A stretch of DNA of 64,000 nucleotides from an uncultured Lachnospiraceae bacterium (GCA_902493385.1 CABUPO010000002.1:248001-312000); one strand, 5' to 3'; counted from the stretch's first letter, positions 28,847-36,439 are shown. The notes: generated by a model from the letters alone, not told the origin. A program made the numbers and translations.

Positions 28847-29599
28847 TTGAAAGCAGGAAAAATGTTGGAAAGTTATGTGCAATTTGTATATCAAAAGTTA
28901 TTAGAATTTACAGATAGTGAAGGTACATTAGTATCAACTAATGTGTCTATATTAGGAAAAACGGGTGCAAAACATGAGTTTGATGTTTATTATGAATTTG
29001 AACATTTGAATATTAAGCATCGTATAGCTATAGAATGTAAAGATTGGAGTAGGCCGGTGACTATTGGTGAAATAAGAGATTTCAGTGCAAAGTTAGATGA
29101 TTTAAATAATATTTCAGGTGTAATGGTATCGAAATCAGGATATCAGGTTGGAGCTAAACAATATGCTCAAGGAAAGGGTATTCAGCTAATGGAAGAGAAA
29201 GATTTACCTACTTTTACAGATATTGTGGCAGGAGTAATTAAAAAGGCTTTTCTTCCAGATAAAAGTGTTGAAGGGCGTCCTTTTTGGACATTGATGGAAG
29301 TCCAAGATGGAGAAATAACAGGAACATATTATGCTTTGCCAAATATGGAGAAACCAACAATTCCATTATTTTATTCAAAAGTGATTGCAGAAAAATTACG
29401 TCAGAAATTGCCGGATGCACACTGTTTTGTAGTTAGAGGAATTTCTCAGTATCAGTTAAAAGGGTTTGTTGCTCAAATGGAGGTGTTGGGAGTAGAAGCA
29501 GCAATTTGTTATATCCCATTTTGGAAAGATAATGAATTGGAAGTACCATTTATAGGTATTCCGCGTGATAAGCTAAAAGAAGAATATGTGTATCTATGA
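28847..29599 (+). CDS. Mrr-like restriction endonuclease domain protein
   Basis: This is a 250-residue protein with an N-terminal PD-(D/E)XK nuclease fold. The candidate catalytic residues are D46 (HEFDVYY), E63 and K65 (IAIECKDW), followed by a beta strand and the ISGVMVSKSGYQ helix region, as in Mrr-type enzymes. The C-terminal ~110 residues are of unknown fold. TTG at 28847 is the chosen start because AAGGAGG ends 9 bases upstream; ATG at 28862 is the alternative. Codon use is more A/T-rich at third positions than the core genes. It stands alone, so it may be a Type IV-like defence nuclease. Confidence 0.68.
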   Translation: MKAGKMLESYVQFVYQKLLEFTDSEGTLVSTNVSILGKTGAKHEFDVYYEFEHLNIKHRIAIECKDWSRPVTIGEIRDFSAKLDDLNNISGVMVSKSGYQVGAKQYAQGKGIQLMEEKDLPTFTDIVAGVIKKAFLPDKSVEGRPFWTLMEVQDGEITGTYYALPNMEKPTIPLFYSKVIAEKLRQKLPDAHCFVVRGISQYQLKGFVAQMEVLGVEAAICYIPFWKDNELEVPFIGIPRDKLKEEYVYL

Positions 29600-29626
29600 T
29601 AATACGGTTGTGAGGATTAATGATTA

Positions 29627-29741
29627 CAGGCAGTCTGTTCAGCGGCGTGCGGAGCGAAAGCCGCTGATACGGACTAGCCTGTGTTGGATTGGCGTGAGCC
29701 AATCCAACTTGTACCCCCAGTTATCTAACAGTGGGGTACAA
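29627..29741. other. Structured non-coding segment with three consecutive hairpins
   Basis: Stem 1 pairs CAGCGGC (29640-29646) with GCCGCTG (29660-29666) and extends outward through AGTCTGT/ACGGACT. Stem 2 pairs TTGGATTGGC (29684-29693) with GCCAATCCAA (29698-29707) around a GTGA tetraloop. Stem 3 pairs TTGTACCCC (29709-29717) with GGGGTACAA (29733-29741) and has further inner pairing. No convincing protein is encoded here. Confidence 0.6.
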
Positions 29742-29812
29742 ATACAATAGGAAACAGGAATCAAATTACTCAAAACGCTGATTACATAAGGCTTTAGAGA
29801 CATTGAAACTGT

Positions 29813-29839
29813 ATGTGACAAAATTGAAAAATGTCACAT
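29813..29839. promoter_or_regulatory. 8-bp inverted repeat upstream of the GntR gene
   Basis: ATGTGACA (29813-29820) and TGTCACAT (29832-29839) form a perfect inverted repeat, 38 bases before the -35 of the GntR promoter. It could be a regulator binding site. Confidence 0.45.
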
Positions 29840-29876
29840 ATTCCATGAATAACTGAAAATTGATGAATCAGGGGAT

Positions 29877-29905
29877 TTGAATTTAGGTACTAAGCATAGT
29901 ATAAT
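29877..29905 (+). promoter_or_regulatory. Promoter of the GntR-family gene
   Basis: TTGAAT at 29877-29882 and TATAAT at 29900-29905 are 17 bases apart, 25 bases before the ATG. Confidence 0.7.
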
Positions 29906-29930
29906 GGCAGAAAAAGGTTAAGGTGAGATT

Positions 29931-30605
29931 ATGAAAGAGAATAAGATGTTATCGCAAAGTGTTGCGGATAATATTCTATCCATGATAACAATAGAAAAAA
30001 GGTTTTCTGTCGGTGATAAATTACCAAACGAACTGGATTTGTCAGAAGAATTGAATGTAAGTCGTACTACATTGCGAGAAGCAATCAGAATATTGGTTGC
30101 TTTGGATATATTGGAAATTCAAAGAGGAAAAGGTACATACGTCAAAGAAAATGCGTTTAAGAAGCAACAGGATATAGAACAGTTGTCAAACATAAAGGTC
30201 AATGCGAAAGACTTATATGAAATGCGTTTGATATTTGAACCGGAGGCTGCTTATTATGCTGCTTTAAGGGCAACAGATTCCGAGATAAAGAGAATCATAG
30301 AATTTGGCAAAAAGGTAGAAAAAGAAATAAGCAATCATCAAGACAGAACAGATGATGAACACTCTTTCCATAAAGCGATTGCACAGGCTACCCATAATGA
30401 ATTTATGAATAAACTCATGCCGATTTTATATCAAGCGATTTCAAAGGGTGTATACTTATCTTTACAGAGTGATAAAGCCATTGAAGATACGATAAATGAT
30501 CACAAAATGATTATGGAATTTTTGGAGCAGCGTAATGCGGAGGGTGCAAAAAACGCTATGAAGATTCATATCATGCACGCAATGAAAGAATTAGGACTTG
30601 ATTGA
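29931..30605 (+). CDS. GntR/FadR-family transcriptional regulator
   Basis: This 224-residue regulator has a winged helix at residues 8-70 (VGDKLPNELDLSEELNVSRTTLREAIRIL, then IQRGKGTYV). A helical FCD effector domain follows, with the metal-ligand-like EMRLIFEPEAAYYAA and DDEHSFHKAIAQATHN. The ligand is unknown. It has its own promoter and terminator and is followed by a CAT-like acetyltransferase gene whose promoter carries paired direct repeats, a plausible target. Confidence 0.9.
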   Translation: MKENKMLSQSVADNILSMITIEKRFSVGDKLPNELDLSEELNVSRTTLREAIRILVALDILEIQRGKGTYVKENAFKKQQDIEQLSNIKVNAKDLYEMRLIFEPEAAYYAALRATDSEIKRIIEFGKKVEKEISNHQDRTDDEHSFHKAIAQATHNEFMNKLMPILYQAISKGVYLSLQSDKAIEDTINDHKMIMEFLEQRNAEGAKNAMKIHIMHAMKELGLD

Positions 30606-30609
30606 TATT

Positions 30610-30646
30610 TAGGTTCTTGTTTATGAGGCAAGAGCCTATATTTTTT
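30610..30646 (+). terminator. Terminator after the GntR gene
   Basis: TAGGTTCTTG (30610-30619) pairs with CAAGAGCCTA (30629-30638) with one G-U pair, followed by TATTTTTT. Confidence 0.75.
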
Positions 30647-30653
30647 AAATATA

Positions 30654-30698
30654 GACATCATACAACTAATTGACATCATACAAATAAAAGAATATAAT
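30654..30698 (+). promoter_or_regulatory. Promoter with paired direct repeats for the CAT-like gene
   Basis: TTGACA (30670-30675) and TATAAT (30693-30698) have a 17-base spacer. GACATCATACAA occurs at 30654-30665 and again at 30672-30683, 18 bases apart and overlapping the -35 box, which is the arrangement expected of a repressor operator. Confidence 0.7.
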
Positions 30699-30748
30699 TA
30701 GAGTGAGAATAAGATTCTCGATACAATGATTTTAGGAGGTATGATGAC

Positions 30749-31369
30749 ATGAAGAAAATTGATTTGTCTACATGGGAACGAAACTTACACTATCAAGTAT
30801 TCCGAGATAGTGTACAACCACAGTATTGTGTGAGCTTTGACCTTGACATCACGAATTTTTTATCAGAAATCAGATTAAAGGGTTATTCATTTACGTTTTT
30901 CTTTGTATTTGCTGTTTCAAAGTGTGCAAATGAGATTAAGGAGTTCCGATACCGATTTGTAGACGGTGAGCCTGTTGAGTTTGAAAGAATTAACACAGCA
31001 TTTACTTATCTGAATAAAGAAACGGAGTTATTCAAGGTTGTAAATGTGGAAATGCAAGATACACTGGAAAAATATGTGACGGTGGCAGCTCAAACTGAAA
31101 AAGAGCAAAAAGAATATTTTCCTGCTCCATTAGGAAATGATGTATTTCAATTTTCTGCTTTTCCGTGGGTAAGTTTTACTCATATTTCACACACAGATTC
31201 GGGGAAAAAAGATAATGCAACGCCTCTGTTTGATTGGGGTAAATATTACGAAAAGGACGGTAAAACTATGCTGCCATTTTCTGTACAGATACATCACTCT
31301 TTTGTAGATGGCGTACATATCGGGAAATTAGCAGAGAAATTGCAGCACTATTTAGATACTTATGAGTGA
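30749..31369 (+). CDS. Chloramphenicol acetyltransferase-family protein (CatA-like)
   Basis: This 206-residue protein has the trimeric CAT fold signatures: N-terminal IDLSTWERNLHY, FTFFFVFAVSKCAN, FPWVSFTHIS, and the catalytic HHSFVDGVHIGKL near residues 182-194 with the active His. Length is normal for type A enzymes. Homologs with this sequence pattern include both resistance enzymes and acetyltransferases of unknown substrate, so chloramphenicol activity is not assured. AGGAGGT precedes ATG. It follows the GntR gene and has its own operator-bearing promoter. Confidence 0.82.
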   Translation: MKKIDLSTWERNLHYQVFRDSVQPQYCVSFDLDITNFLSEIRLKGYSFTFFFVFAVSKCANEIKEFRYRFVDGEPVEFERINTAFTYLNKETELFKVVNVEMQDTLEKYVTVAAQTEKEQKEYFPAPLGNDVFQFSAFPWVSFTHISHTDSGKKDNATPLFDWGKYYEKDGKTMLPFSVQIHHSFVDGVHIGKLAEKLQHYLDTYE

Positions 31370-31390
31370 TGTGTTGGGAGGAGGATAGGT

Positions 31391-32061
31391 ATGAGTAATC
31401 GTAAGGCAGCTTTTTCAGCAGAAAGCTATGATAGAGATATTTTAAATACCATACCGTATTATGATGAAGTTTATAATCAAATAGCAGATGTGGTTTCCGT
31501 TGCATTTTTAAATAAGGCAGTATCTTGGCTGGATGTAGGCGGTGGGACTGGTAAAATGGCAGAAGTGGCATTGGAACAATGCAATGTGAAAAAGATGATC
31601 TGTACTGATAATTCATCTGCTATGTTAGAGGCAGCAAGACAAAAATCAGCTCTTCCAATGTAGAGTTTTTAAAACTTTCAATGGAAGAAATAGATTACGA
31701 TTCGCAACTTGATGTAATTTCTTCTATCTTGGTGAATCACTACTTGTCATACGAGGAAAGAATGATTGCTATTAGAAATTGTTATAATGCCCTTAAGGGA
31801 GAAGGAATTTATATTATATTTGAAAATTTCGCACCTTGTGATGGGACAATGAGAAAGTTATATCTGAAGCGATGGGAGAAATATCAATATAGCAAAGGAA
31901 AAAGTATAAAAGAGTGTGAAGAACATTTGAGCAGATACGGTACAGAATATTTTCCAATAACAATACAAGAACAGATTAGGATTCTGAAAGAGTGTGGATT
32001 TAGGGGTATAGAGATTTTTTGGTGTTCCTATATGCAGGTTGGTATTTTAGCAAGGAAATAA
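31391..32061 (+). pseudogene. SAM-dependent methyltransferase, frameshifted
   Basis: Two frames together make one class I methyltransferase. The first (31391-31663) gives the N-terminus with WLDVGGGTGKMAEVAL, the SAM motif, and ends at a TAG. The second (from about 31640) continues SSSNVEFLKLSMEEIDYDSQLDVISSILVNHYLSYEER. The break lies in the CAAAAATC run near 31636-31645, where one base change restores the frame. This is either a true disruption or a homopolymer error. It closely follows the CAT-like gene with its own GGGAGGAGG ribosome binding site. Confidence 0.78.
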
Positions 32062-32099
32062 ATTTTTGAATGAATCGTATAGGTTGGTGAAAAGTAGAT

Positions 32100-32288
32100 A
32101 TGGAGAAAACAAAATGGATATATTGTCCTATTTGTGGCAGTAAAACACGTAATAAGGTACGTGAGGATACGGAATTAAAGAGATTCCCTCTTTACTGTCC
32201 TAAATGTAAACAAGAAAATTTAATAAACGTAAAGTCATTTCAGATGACGGTCATTACAGAGCCAGACGCGAAGCCGCAGAGCCGATAA
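32100..32288 (+). CDS. Cysteine-rich KTR protein
   Basis: This 62-residue zinc-ribbon protein has two CxxC pairs, CPICGSKTRNKVRED and CPKCKQENLINV, and the KTRNKVR motif that names the cysteine-rich KTR family. It is typical of Tn916/Tn1549-type mobile elements in Firmicutes, where its role is unknown. It is followed by a strong terminator. Confidence 0.8.
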   Translation: MEKTKWIYCPICGSKTRNKVREDTELKRFPLYCPKCKQENLINVKSFQMTVITEPDAKPQSR

Positions 32289-32330
32289 CAATGAGATTAT
32301 GATAAGTCTCAAGTTATTGGCTCTTTTTAT
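32278..32330 (+). terminator. Terminator after the KTR gene
   Basis: A long stem AGAGCCGATAAC...GTTATTGGCTCT with an inner GAGA/TCTC pairing is followed by TTTTTATTTTG. Confidence 0.85.
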
Positions 32331-32416
32331 TTTGTTGTCAAAAAAACGTCGGTAATTCATATAAGTCAATGCGCCCTTACATGTGGTTTTTTACGTCACA
32401 TAATAGGAACAATCAG

Positions 32417-32460
32417 AAAAGCACAGGAACAATTTTTAGTTATTGTTTTTGTGCTTTTTT
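32417..32460 (+). terminator. Terminator-like hairpin
   Basis: AAAAGCACA (32417-32425) pairs with TGTGCTTTT (32450-32458), with inner AACAAT/ATTGTT pairing, and a T-run follows. The rest of 32331-32589 shows no gene. Confidence 0.7.
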
Positions 32461-32589
32461 GTTGTGAAAATAATTTTTTGAAAAAGTATAGAGGTGGTGC
32501 AACAAATCGAATCTCCGAGGTGAGTGTTAGAGCGAAAAGAGGTAGGAATCTTCACGCTTTAACAATTTTCACGGGAAGGAGGTGAGATT

Positions 32590-33015
32590 ATGCAGCCTTC
32601 TTCATTTGAAAAAGCAATCCGCTTACAGTTTGATTGCCTGATCCGTAAAGTTATTGATTGTACAGTAAAGAATTACAACAGAGAAATAGGCAGACGTGCA
32701 AAACATGAACGCCCATTTTGTGAAGTGCCGGAAATAGAATACGCTTGTGTGGGAACCACGGACGAGTATTCTACGGAGTTTATGGCATTTCAAGTATTCG
32801 GTTCAGAGGTCCGCGTCCATGATGAACGATTGGGTGAAGCAATTATGAAGCTGAGTGAGAAACAGAGAAATATTTTGTTGATGTTTTATTTCCTTGAAAT
32901 GTCAGATGCAGAAATCAGCGAAGTATTAGGGATTGCACGTTGTACTGTTTACAGAAACAGAATGCGTTCATTGGATTTTATCAGAGACAGATACAGGAGG
33001 AATCAGAAAAAATGA
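32590..33015 (+). CDS. Tn916 Orf7-like sigma-70 family factor
   Basis: This 141-residue protein has a C-terminal region-4 helix-turn-helix (LSEKQRNILLMFYFLEMSDAEISEVLGIARCTVYRNRMRSLDFIR). It matches the small sigma-like regulators of Tn916-type elements, which promote transcription of the excision/conjugation genes. AAGGAGGTGA precedes ATG. Its stop overlaps the start of the next small gene (ATGA at 33012-33015). No conjugation genes remain nearby, so the element that supplied it has decayed. Confidence 0.82.
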   Translation: MQPSSFEKAIRLQFDCLIRKVIDCTVKNYNREIGRRAKHERPFCEVPEIEYACVGTTDEYSTEFMAFQVFGSEVRVHDERLGEAIMKLSEKQRNILLMFYFLEMSDAEISEVLGIARCTVYRNRMRSLDFIRDRYRRNQKK

Positions 33016-33248
33016 AACAAGTAAAACAGTGTCCGTCATTTTCTGTGATCCGTTCAGCGTCAGATGGTGATGAGACAGCAATAGAAAAAATATTAAATCA
33101 CTTTAATGCGTACATATCAAAGGCTTGTCTACGTCCGTTTTATGACGAATATGGAAATATGCAGCTTGTAGTGGATATGGAATTAAAGGGAAGAATCAGA
33201 ACCGCTATTACTAAGGCGATTTTAAAATTTGAAGTTGAAATAAAATAA
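33012..33248 (+). CDS. Tn916 Orf8-like helix-turn-helix protein
   Basis: This 78-residue protein (MKQVKQCPSFSVIRSASDG start) has the conjugative-transposon HTH pattern: DGDETAIEKILNHFNAYISKACLRPFYDEYGN and a C-terminal LKGRIRTAITKAILKFEVE. It always travels with the sigma-like gene that it overlaps by 4 bases. An upstream in-frame ATG at 32940 lies well inside the sigma gene and is unlikely to be the start. Confidence 0.78.
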   Translation: MKQVKQCPSFSVIRSASDGDETAIEKILNHFNAYISKACLRPFYDEYGNMQLVVDMELKGRIRTAITKAILKFEVEIK

Positions 33249-33304
33249 TTTTTCTGCGGAGTGTTTGTTACCTCATTTCCACTCCGCTAGATATGGAAGG
33301 TGGG

Positions 33305-33663
33305 ATAAAGCCCATTACGAAAACAGATTGCAGGAGAGACTTAAAAACTATGCAAAGTATAAAGTATTGATTATTGATGAAATTGGTTATCTTCCTATGG
33401 ATATACAGGGAGCCAATTTATTCTTTCAGCTGATAGCCAAGAGATATGAAAAGAATACAACCATTTTTACTTCGAACAAAGCCTTTTCATCATGGAATGA
33501 AGTGTTTTCAGACATAACGATTGCCTCGGCAATCTTAGACAGAATACTGCACCACTGCCAGGTTATTAGCATAAAGGGTGAAAGCTACCGATTAAAGGAA
33601 CGAAAGGAGATGATGTCCAACACCAACACGATTGTAAATACATTGTTTAAGGCAGGCAGTTAA
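33305..33663 (+). pseudogene. IS21-family IstB remnant lacking Walker A
   Basis: The frame encodes the C-terminal half of an IstB helper ATPase: KAHYENRLQERLKNYAKYKVLIIDEIGYLPMD (Walker B), FQLIAKRYEKNTTIFTSNK and SAILDRILHHCQVISIKGESYRLKERK. The N-terminal third with the P-loop is missing, and no IstA is present, so it is a relic. The fusion point is near 33300. The AT-rich stretch after the stop has repeated ATGCAAAAT motifs, possibly from the element's end. Confidence 0.85.
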
Positions 33664-33839
33664 TTTTTTTACGTAAAAAATGCAAAATTTAAACGCCAAA
33701 AACATGCAAAATCAAAATGTCATTGACAGGGGGATTATTAACCGGTTAGGGTTGTTAGATGTGGACTATAACCTGGTATCTGCCTACGGACACTTCGGGA
33801 AGCCCGGACTTCCGTGGGAAGAGTAATCCTGGATTATAT

Positions 33840-33886
33840 CGTCCACTTTCTTGATAAATCGTCCAGATTGGGGTATAATATGGACG
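33840..33886 (+). promoter_or_regulatory. fic promoter with a CGTCCA operator triplet
   Basis: TTGATA (33851-33856) and TATAAT (33874-33879) are 17 bases apart. CGTCCA occurs at 33840-33845 and 33860-33865, and its inverse TGGACG at 33881-33886, so the -10 box is enclosed by an inverted pair. The same triplet recurs downstream of fic. Confidence 0.7.
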
Positions 33887-35013
33887 AAAGGATAATAAGA
33901 CTGGATGAAAAAATGGTGGAGCAAATTCGGTCTGGGTGTAAAATGAGGAATTTTGATTATACAAAATTATCAGAGAGGATGTGGGACACGGAGATTGTTT
34001 CCTACATCGCTAAGATTCATGAATGTAAAGGCAGGCAGGACTTATATGTAAGGCAAAAACCTGTTGAACTGGAACGCCTTATTGAAATTGCCAGGATACA
34101 GAGCACAGAGTCATCGAATAAAATTGAAGGGATTGTTACTACCAGTACAAGAATAAAACAGTTGATGACAGAAAAAACCACTCCAAGGAACCGGGATGAA
34201 AGTGAGATTATGGGTTACCGGGATGTATTAAACACAATCCATGAAAGCCATGATTTCATTCCCATAAAGCCATCGTATATTCTTCAGCTGCACAGGGATT
34301 TGTTAAAACGGGCTGGAATGTCGTATGGCGGGCATTTTAAGAATGTTCAGAATTATATCAATGAGACAAAAGCGGATGGAACACAGGTTACCCGTTTTAC
34401 TCCGGTTCCGCCGTATGAAACAGAAGCAGCAATAGAAGCTATTTGTTCCAGTTATGAACGGGCGCTTTCGCTTGAGGTTGTCGATCCGTTGATATTGATT
34501 CCTGTATTTATTTGTGATTTTCTGTGCATCCACCCATTCAATGATGGGAATGGACGCATGAGCCGATTGCTTACTCTGCTTCTGCTTTATCAAAATGGGT
34601 ATGAAGTTGGAAAATATATCAGTATCGAAAAGCAGATTGAAAAGACGAAGGATGTTTACTATGATGTGCTTGAAAGAGCAGATTATGGGTGGCATGAGGA
34701 GCAAAATGACCCGACACCATTTATTAAGTATATGCTGAAAGTTATTCTGGCGTGCTATACAGAATTTGAAGAGCGTGTCGGTATTATGAACGCTGGCGGA
34801 ACGAAGAGCCGGTCTTATAATATGGTGAGGGCATATGTGGAAGGAAAGATTGGAAAATTTACCGGGGCAGAAGTGATTGCTGCTTGTCCTGGGGCAGGAC
34901 GTTCTGCAATTCTGAATGCCCTAAAAAAATTGACGGAAGAAAATGTAATTGTCAAATGCGGAAGTGGAAGAGGCACGTATTATGTGCGGAGTGATGCATT
35001 TAATGAGTATTAA
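33880..35013 (+). CDS. fic: Fic-family protein AMPylase with C-terminal winged helix
   Basis: This Fic-domain protein transfers AMP or a similar group to target proteins. The catalytic motif HPFNDGNGR starts at about residue 218 (counting from the ATG at 33880), and the Fic flap region precedes it. An N-terminal inhibitory helix is present: S79-x3-E83-G84 in SSNKIEGI, the class II autoinhibition motif. The C-terminus (about 320-378) is a winged helix suited to DNA binding. The start is uncertain: the frame opens at 33814, but ATG 33880 touches the -10 box, so transcripts from that promoter would use 33913 or 33943. CGTCCA repeats on both sides suggest autoregulation. Confidence 0.87.
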   Translation: MDERIIRLDEKMVEQIRSGCKMRNFDYTKLSERMWDTEIVSYIAKIHECKGRQDLYVRQKPVELERLIEIARIQSTESSNKIEGIVTTSTRIKQLMTEKTTPRNRDESEIMGYRDVLNTIHESHDFIPIKPSYILQLHRDLLKRAGMSYGGHFKNVQNYINETKADGTQVTRFTPVPPYETEAAIEAICSSYERALSLEVVDPLILIPVFICDFLCIHPFNDGNGRMSRLLTLLLLYQNGYEVGKYISIEKQIEKTKDVYYDVLERADYGWHEEQNDPTPFIKYMLKVILACYTEFEERVGIMNAGGTKSRSYNMVRAYVEGKIGKFTGAEVIAACPGAGRSAILNALKKLTEENVIVKCGSGRGTYYVRSDAFNEY

Positions 35014-35020
35014 AATTTTC

Positions 35021-35066
35021 CGTCCAACCAGAAATAAAATCGTCCAATTTTAATACAATTTGGACG
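35021..35066. promoter_or_regulatory. Second CGTCCA triplet, downstream of fic
   Basis: CGTCCA at 35021-35026 and 35041-35046 and TGGACG at 35061-35066 repeat the spacing of the upstream triplet (start distances 20 and 20, against 20 and 21). TACAAT at 35054-35059 occupies the place of the upstream -10 box, but no matching -35 is seen. Confidence 0.65.
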
Positions 35067-35156
35067 AAAAAAGAGACATCTATCAAATGGCAGCAGCCCA
35101 TAAGGAAGCATTGAAAAACTTATGACTTATGCCAGGTAAACGGGAAAACAAAAAAT

Positions 35157-35195
35157 GCTATGCAAAAGGTTCGCCCTTTGCATAGCGTTTTTTGT
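35157..35195 (+). terminator. Terminator with a UUCG loop
   Basis: GCTATGCAAA (35157-35166) pairs with TTTGCATAGC (35177-35186), closing through GG/CC on a TTCG loop, followed by GTTTTTTG. It probably ends the fic transcript. Confidence 0.85.
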
Positions 35196-35224
35196 TTTTC
35201 AAAATATCCAATATTTATTTTTCA

Positions 35225-35358
35225 GCGTTCCAACGGAACGCGCAGCCATTGCCAACGGCAATGATCTCAGGGGGTTGGGGATATGTCACCAACAAGCATT
35301 TTGGCAGGAATTCTGGGAACGAATTTCTGCCAAAATACGCAATCTTCCGTAAGATTGC
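35225..35358. repeat. Cluster of four perfect or near-perfect hairpins
   Basis: GCGTTCC-AAC-GGAACGC (35225-35241) and CATTGCC-AAC-GGCAATG (35247-35263) share an AAC loop. A 16-bp stem lies at 35298-35336 (ATTTTGGCAG...CTGCCAAAAT with inner GAATTC/GAATTT). GCAATCTT-CCGT-AAGATTGC is at 35339-35358. No gene is supported here. Confidence 0.7.
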
Positions 35359-35442
35359 ATTGCTTGCCAGTAGTATCGTGAATTCCTGATAACCATTTTT
35401 GTCCCGAATTTGGAATAAAGAATATAAATTGCGATTTCCCTC

Positions 35443-35490
35443 TTGACAATGTGTCCGAAATCAGATGCAATGCAAGTGTCCGAAATCAGA
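35443..35490 (+). promoter_or_regulatory. marR promoter with direct-repeat operator
   Basis: TTGACA (35443-35448) and TGCAAT (35466-35471) are 17 bases apart. GTGTCCGAAATCAGA occurs at 35451-35465 and 35476-35490, 25 bases apart, one copy in the spacer and one over the likely transcription start: a typical autorepressor layout. Confidence 0.7.
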
Positions 35491-35506
35491 CAAGGAGGGG
35501 TGATGT

Positions 35507-35938
35507 ATGAACCACCAGAAAGTGAACAGGTATAATTGCGTAATGAACGAGATTAACTCCATTTATCACGATGCGGCCATGCGTATGGGCATTTCAAACA
35601 GCGCACAGAGTATTTTGTATGTCATTTGTGAAGGTGGAGACCGTTGCCTGCAAAGCGAGATTTATAAGCAGACAGGGATCAGCAGAAAGACGATCAATTC
35701 CTCCATACGAAAGCTGGAGAAGGAAGGAATCGTCTATCTGGAGCAGGGGCCGGGGTGCAATACGATTGTCTGTCTTACCGATGCGGGAAAAAAAGTTGCC
35801 GATCAGAAGGCCCGGCCAATTATAAGGATTGAAGATGAAATATTTGACGAGTGGTCAGAGGACGAAGCGCGACTGTATCAGGAATTAACAGAGCGGTATC
35901 GGGATTCCCTGAAAAAGAAGCTGGACGCTTTGTTCTGA
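35507..35938 (+). CDS. MarR-family transcriptional regulator
   Basis: This 143-residue regulator has the MarR winged helix: LQSEIYKQTGISRKTINSSIRKLEKEGIVYLEQGPGCNTIVCLTDAGKK. GGAGGGGTGATGT precedes ATG. It is preceded by paired 15-bp repeats that probably form its own operator. It is followed by a broken RNHCP zinc-protein gene. Ligand and targets are unknown. Confidence 0.9.
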   Translation: MNHQKVNRYNCVMNEINSIYHDAAMRMGISNSAQSILYVICEGGDRCLQSEIYKQTGISRKTINSSIRKLEKEGIVYLEQGPGCNTIVCLTDAGKKVADQKARPIIRIEDEIFDEWSEDEARLYQELTERYRDSLKKKLDALF

Positions 35939-35961
35939 CCGACTGTCCAGAAGGAGTTTTT

Positions 35962-36298
35962 ATGAGCGATAAAATAGAAAAGAAATATCACTGCCGCTTC
36001 TGCGGCTGGCAGAAAACGAACCGGACGACGATTGGGAGCATTGCCCGAACTGCCTTTCCAGCGTACACAAAGCGGATGAGGAAGGCTATGAGTGCGGCGG
36101 AACGCTGATTCCTGTCAGCATCTGGGTAAAGCCGGATGATAGTTGGGAAATCATCCAGCGGTGTAGCCTGTGTGGAGAGCTTACTACCACTCCCATGTCC
36201 GAGGACGACAGCCCAATCAAGCTGCTGTCGCTGGCCTCGAAGCCATTTTGTGCTTGGGAAGTCTGTGGGAATTGGTCTACTGCAAACATTGTCGGATA
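35962..36298 (+). pseudogene. RNHCP-domain zinc protein, frameshifted
   Basis: ATG at 35962 with AAGGAG upstream starts MSDKIEKKYHCRFCGWQK. The frame then shifts near 36010, and the next frame carries the expected continuation: DDDWEHCPNCLSSVHKADEE, CGGTLIPVSIWVKPDDSWEIIQRCSLCGEL and DSPIKLLSLASKPF. These Cys pairs and the RCxxCG match RNHCP-type proteins. The distal end also departs from the family. It follows marR by 23 bases and was probably in its operon. Confidence 0.65.
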
Positions 36299-36407
36299 GT
36301 TGAGTGGACAGAATGGATATTAGGGGTGTTGAGTTGACAGGTTGGATAAATGGTATGTTGAGTTGAATTACAGTTGGCTTATCAGATAACAACAAAATAA
36401 TTTTCAG

Positions 36408-36439
36408 AAATCGTCACTTTCTATCGAGCGGCGATTTTT
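36408..36439 (+). terminator. Probable terminator
   Basis: AAATCGTC (36408-36415) pairs with GGCGATTT (36430-36437) with one G-U pair, followed by TTTTTG. Confidence 0.55.

Noticed and set aside
29639..29821. 60-codon minus-strand ORF upstream of the GntR gene
   Set aside because: It spans the three hairpins, has no ribosome binding site and no recognisable domain; the open frame is likely a by-product of the palindromes.
32940..33248. Long start (102 residues) for the Orf8-like HTH gene
   Set aside because: The extra N-terminus lies inside the sigma-like gene in another frame; the ATGA overlap at 33012 is the standard arrangement.
35155..35470. Three ORFs of about 65 codons between fic and marR
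   Set aside because: They run through the terminator and hairpin cluster and the marR promoter; no domain or start signal supports them.
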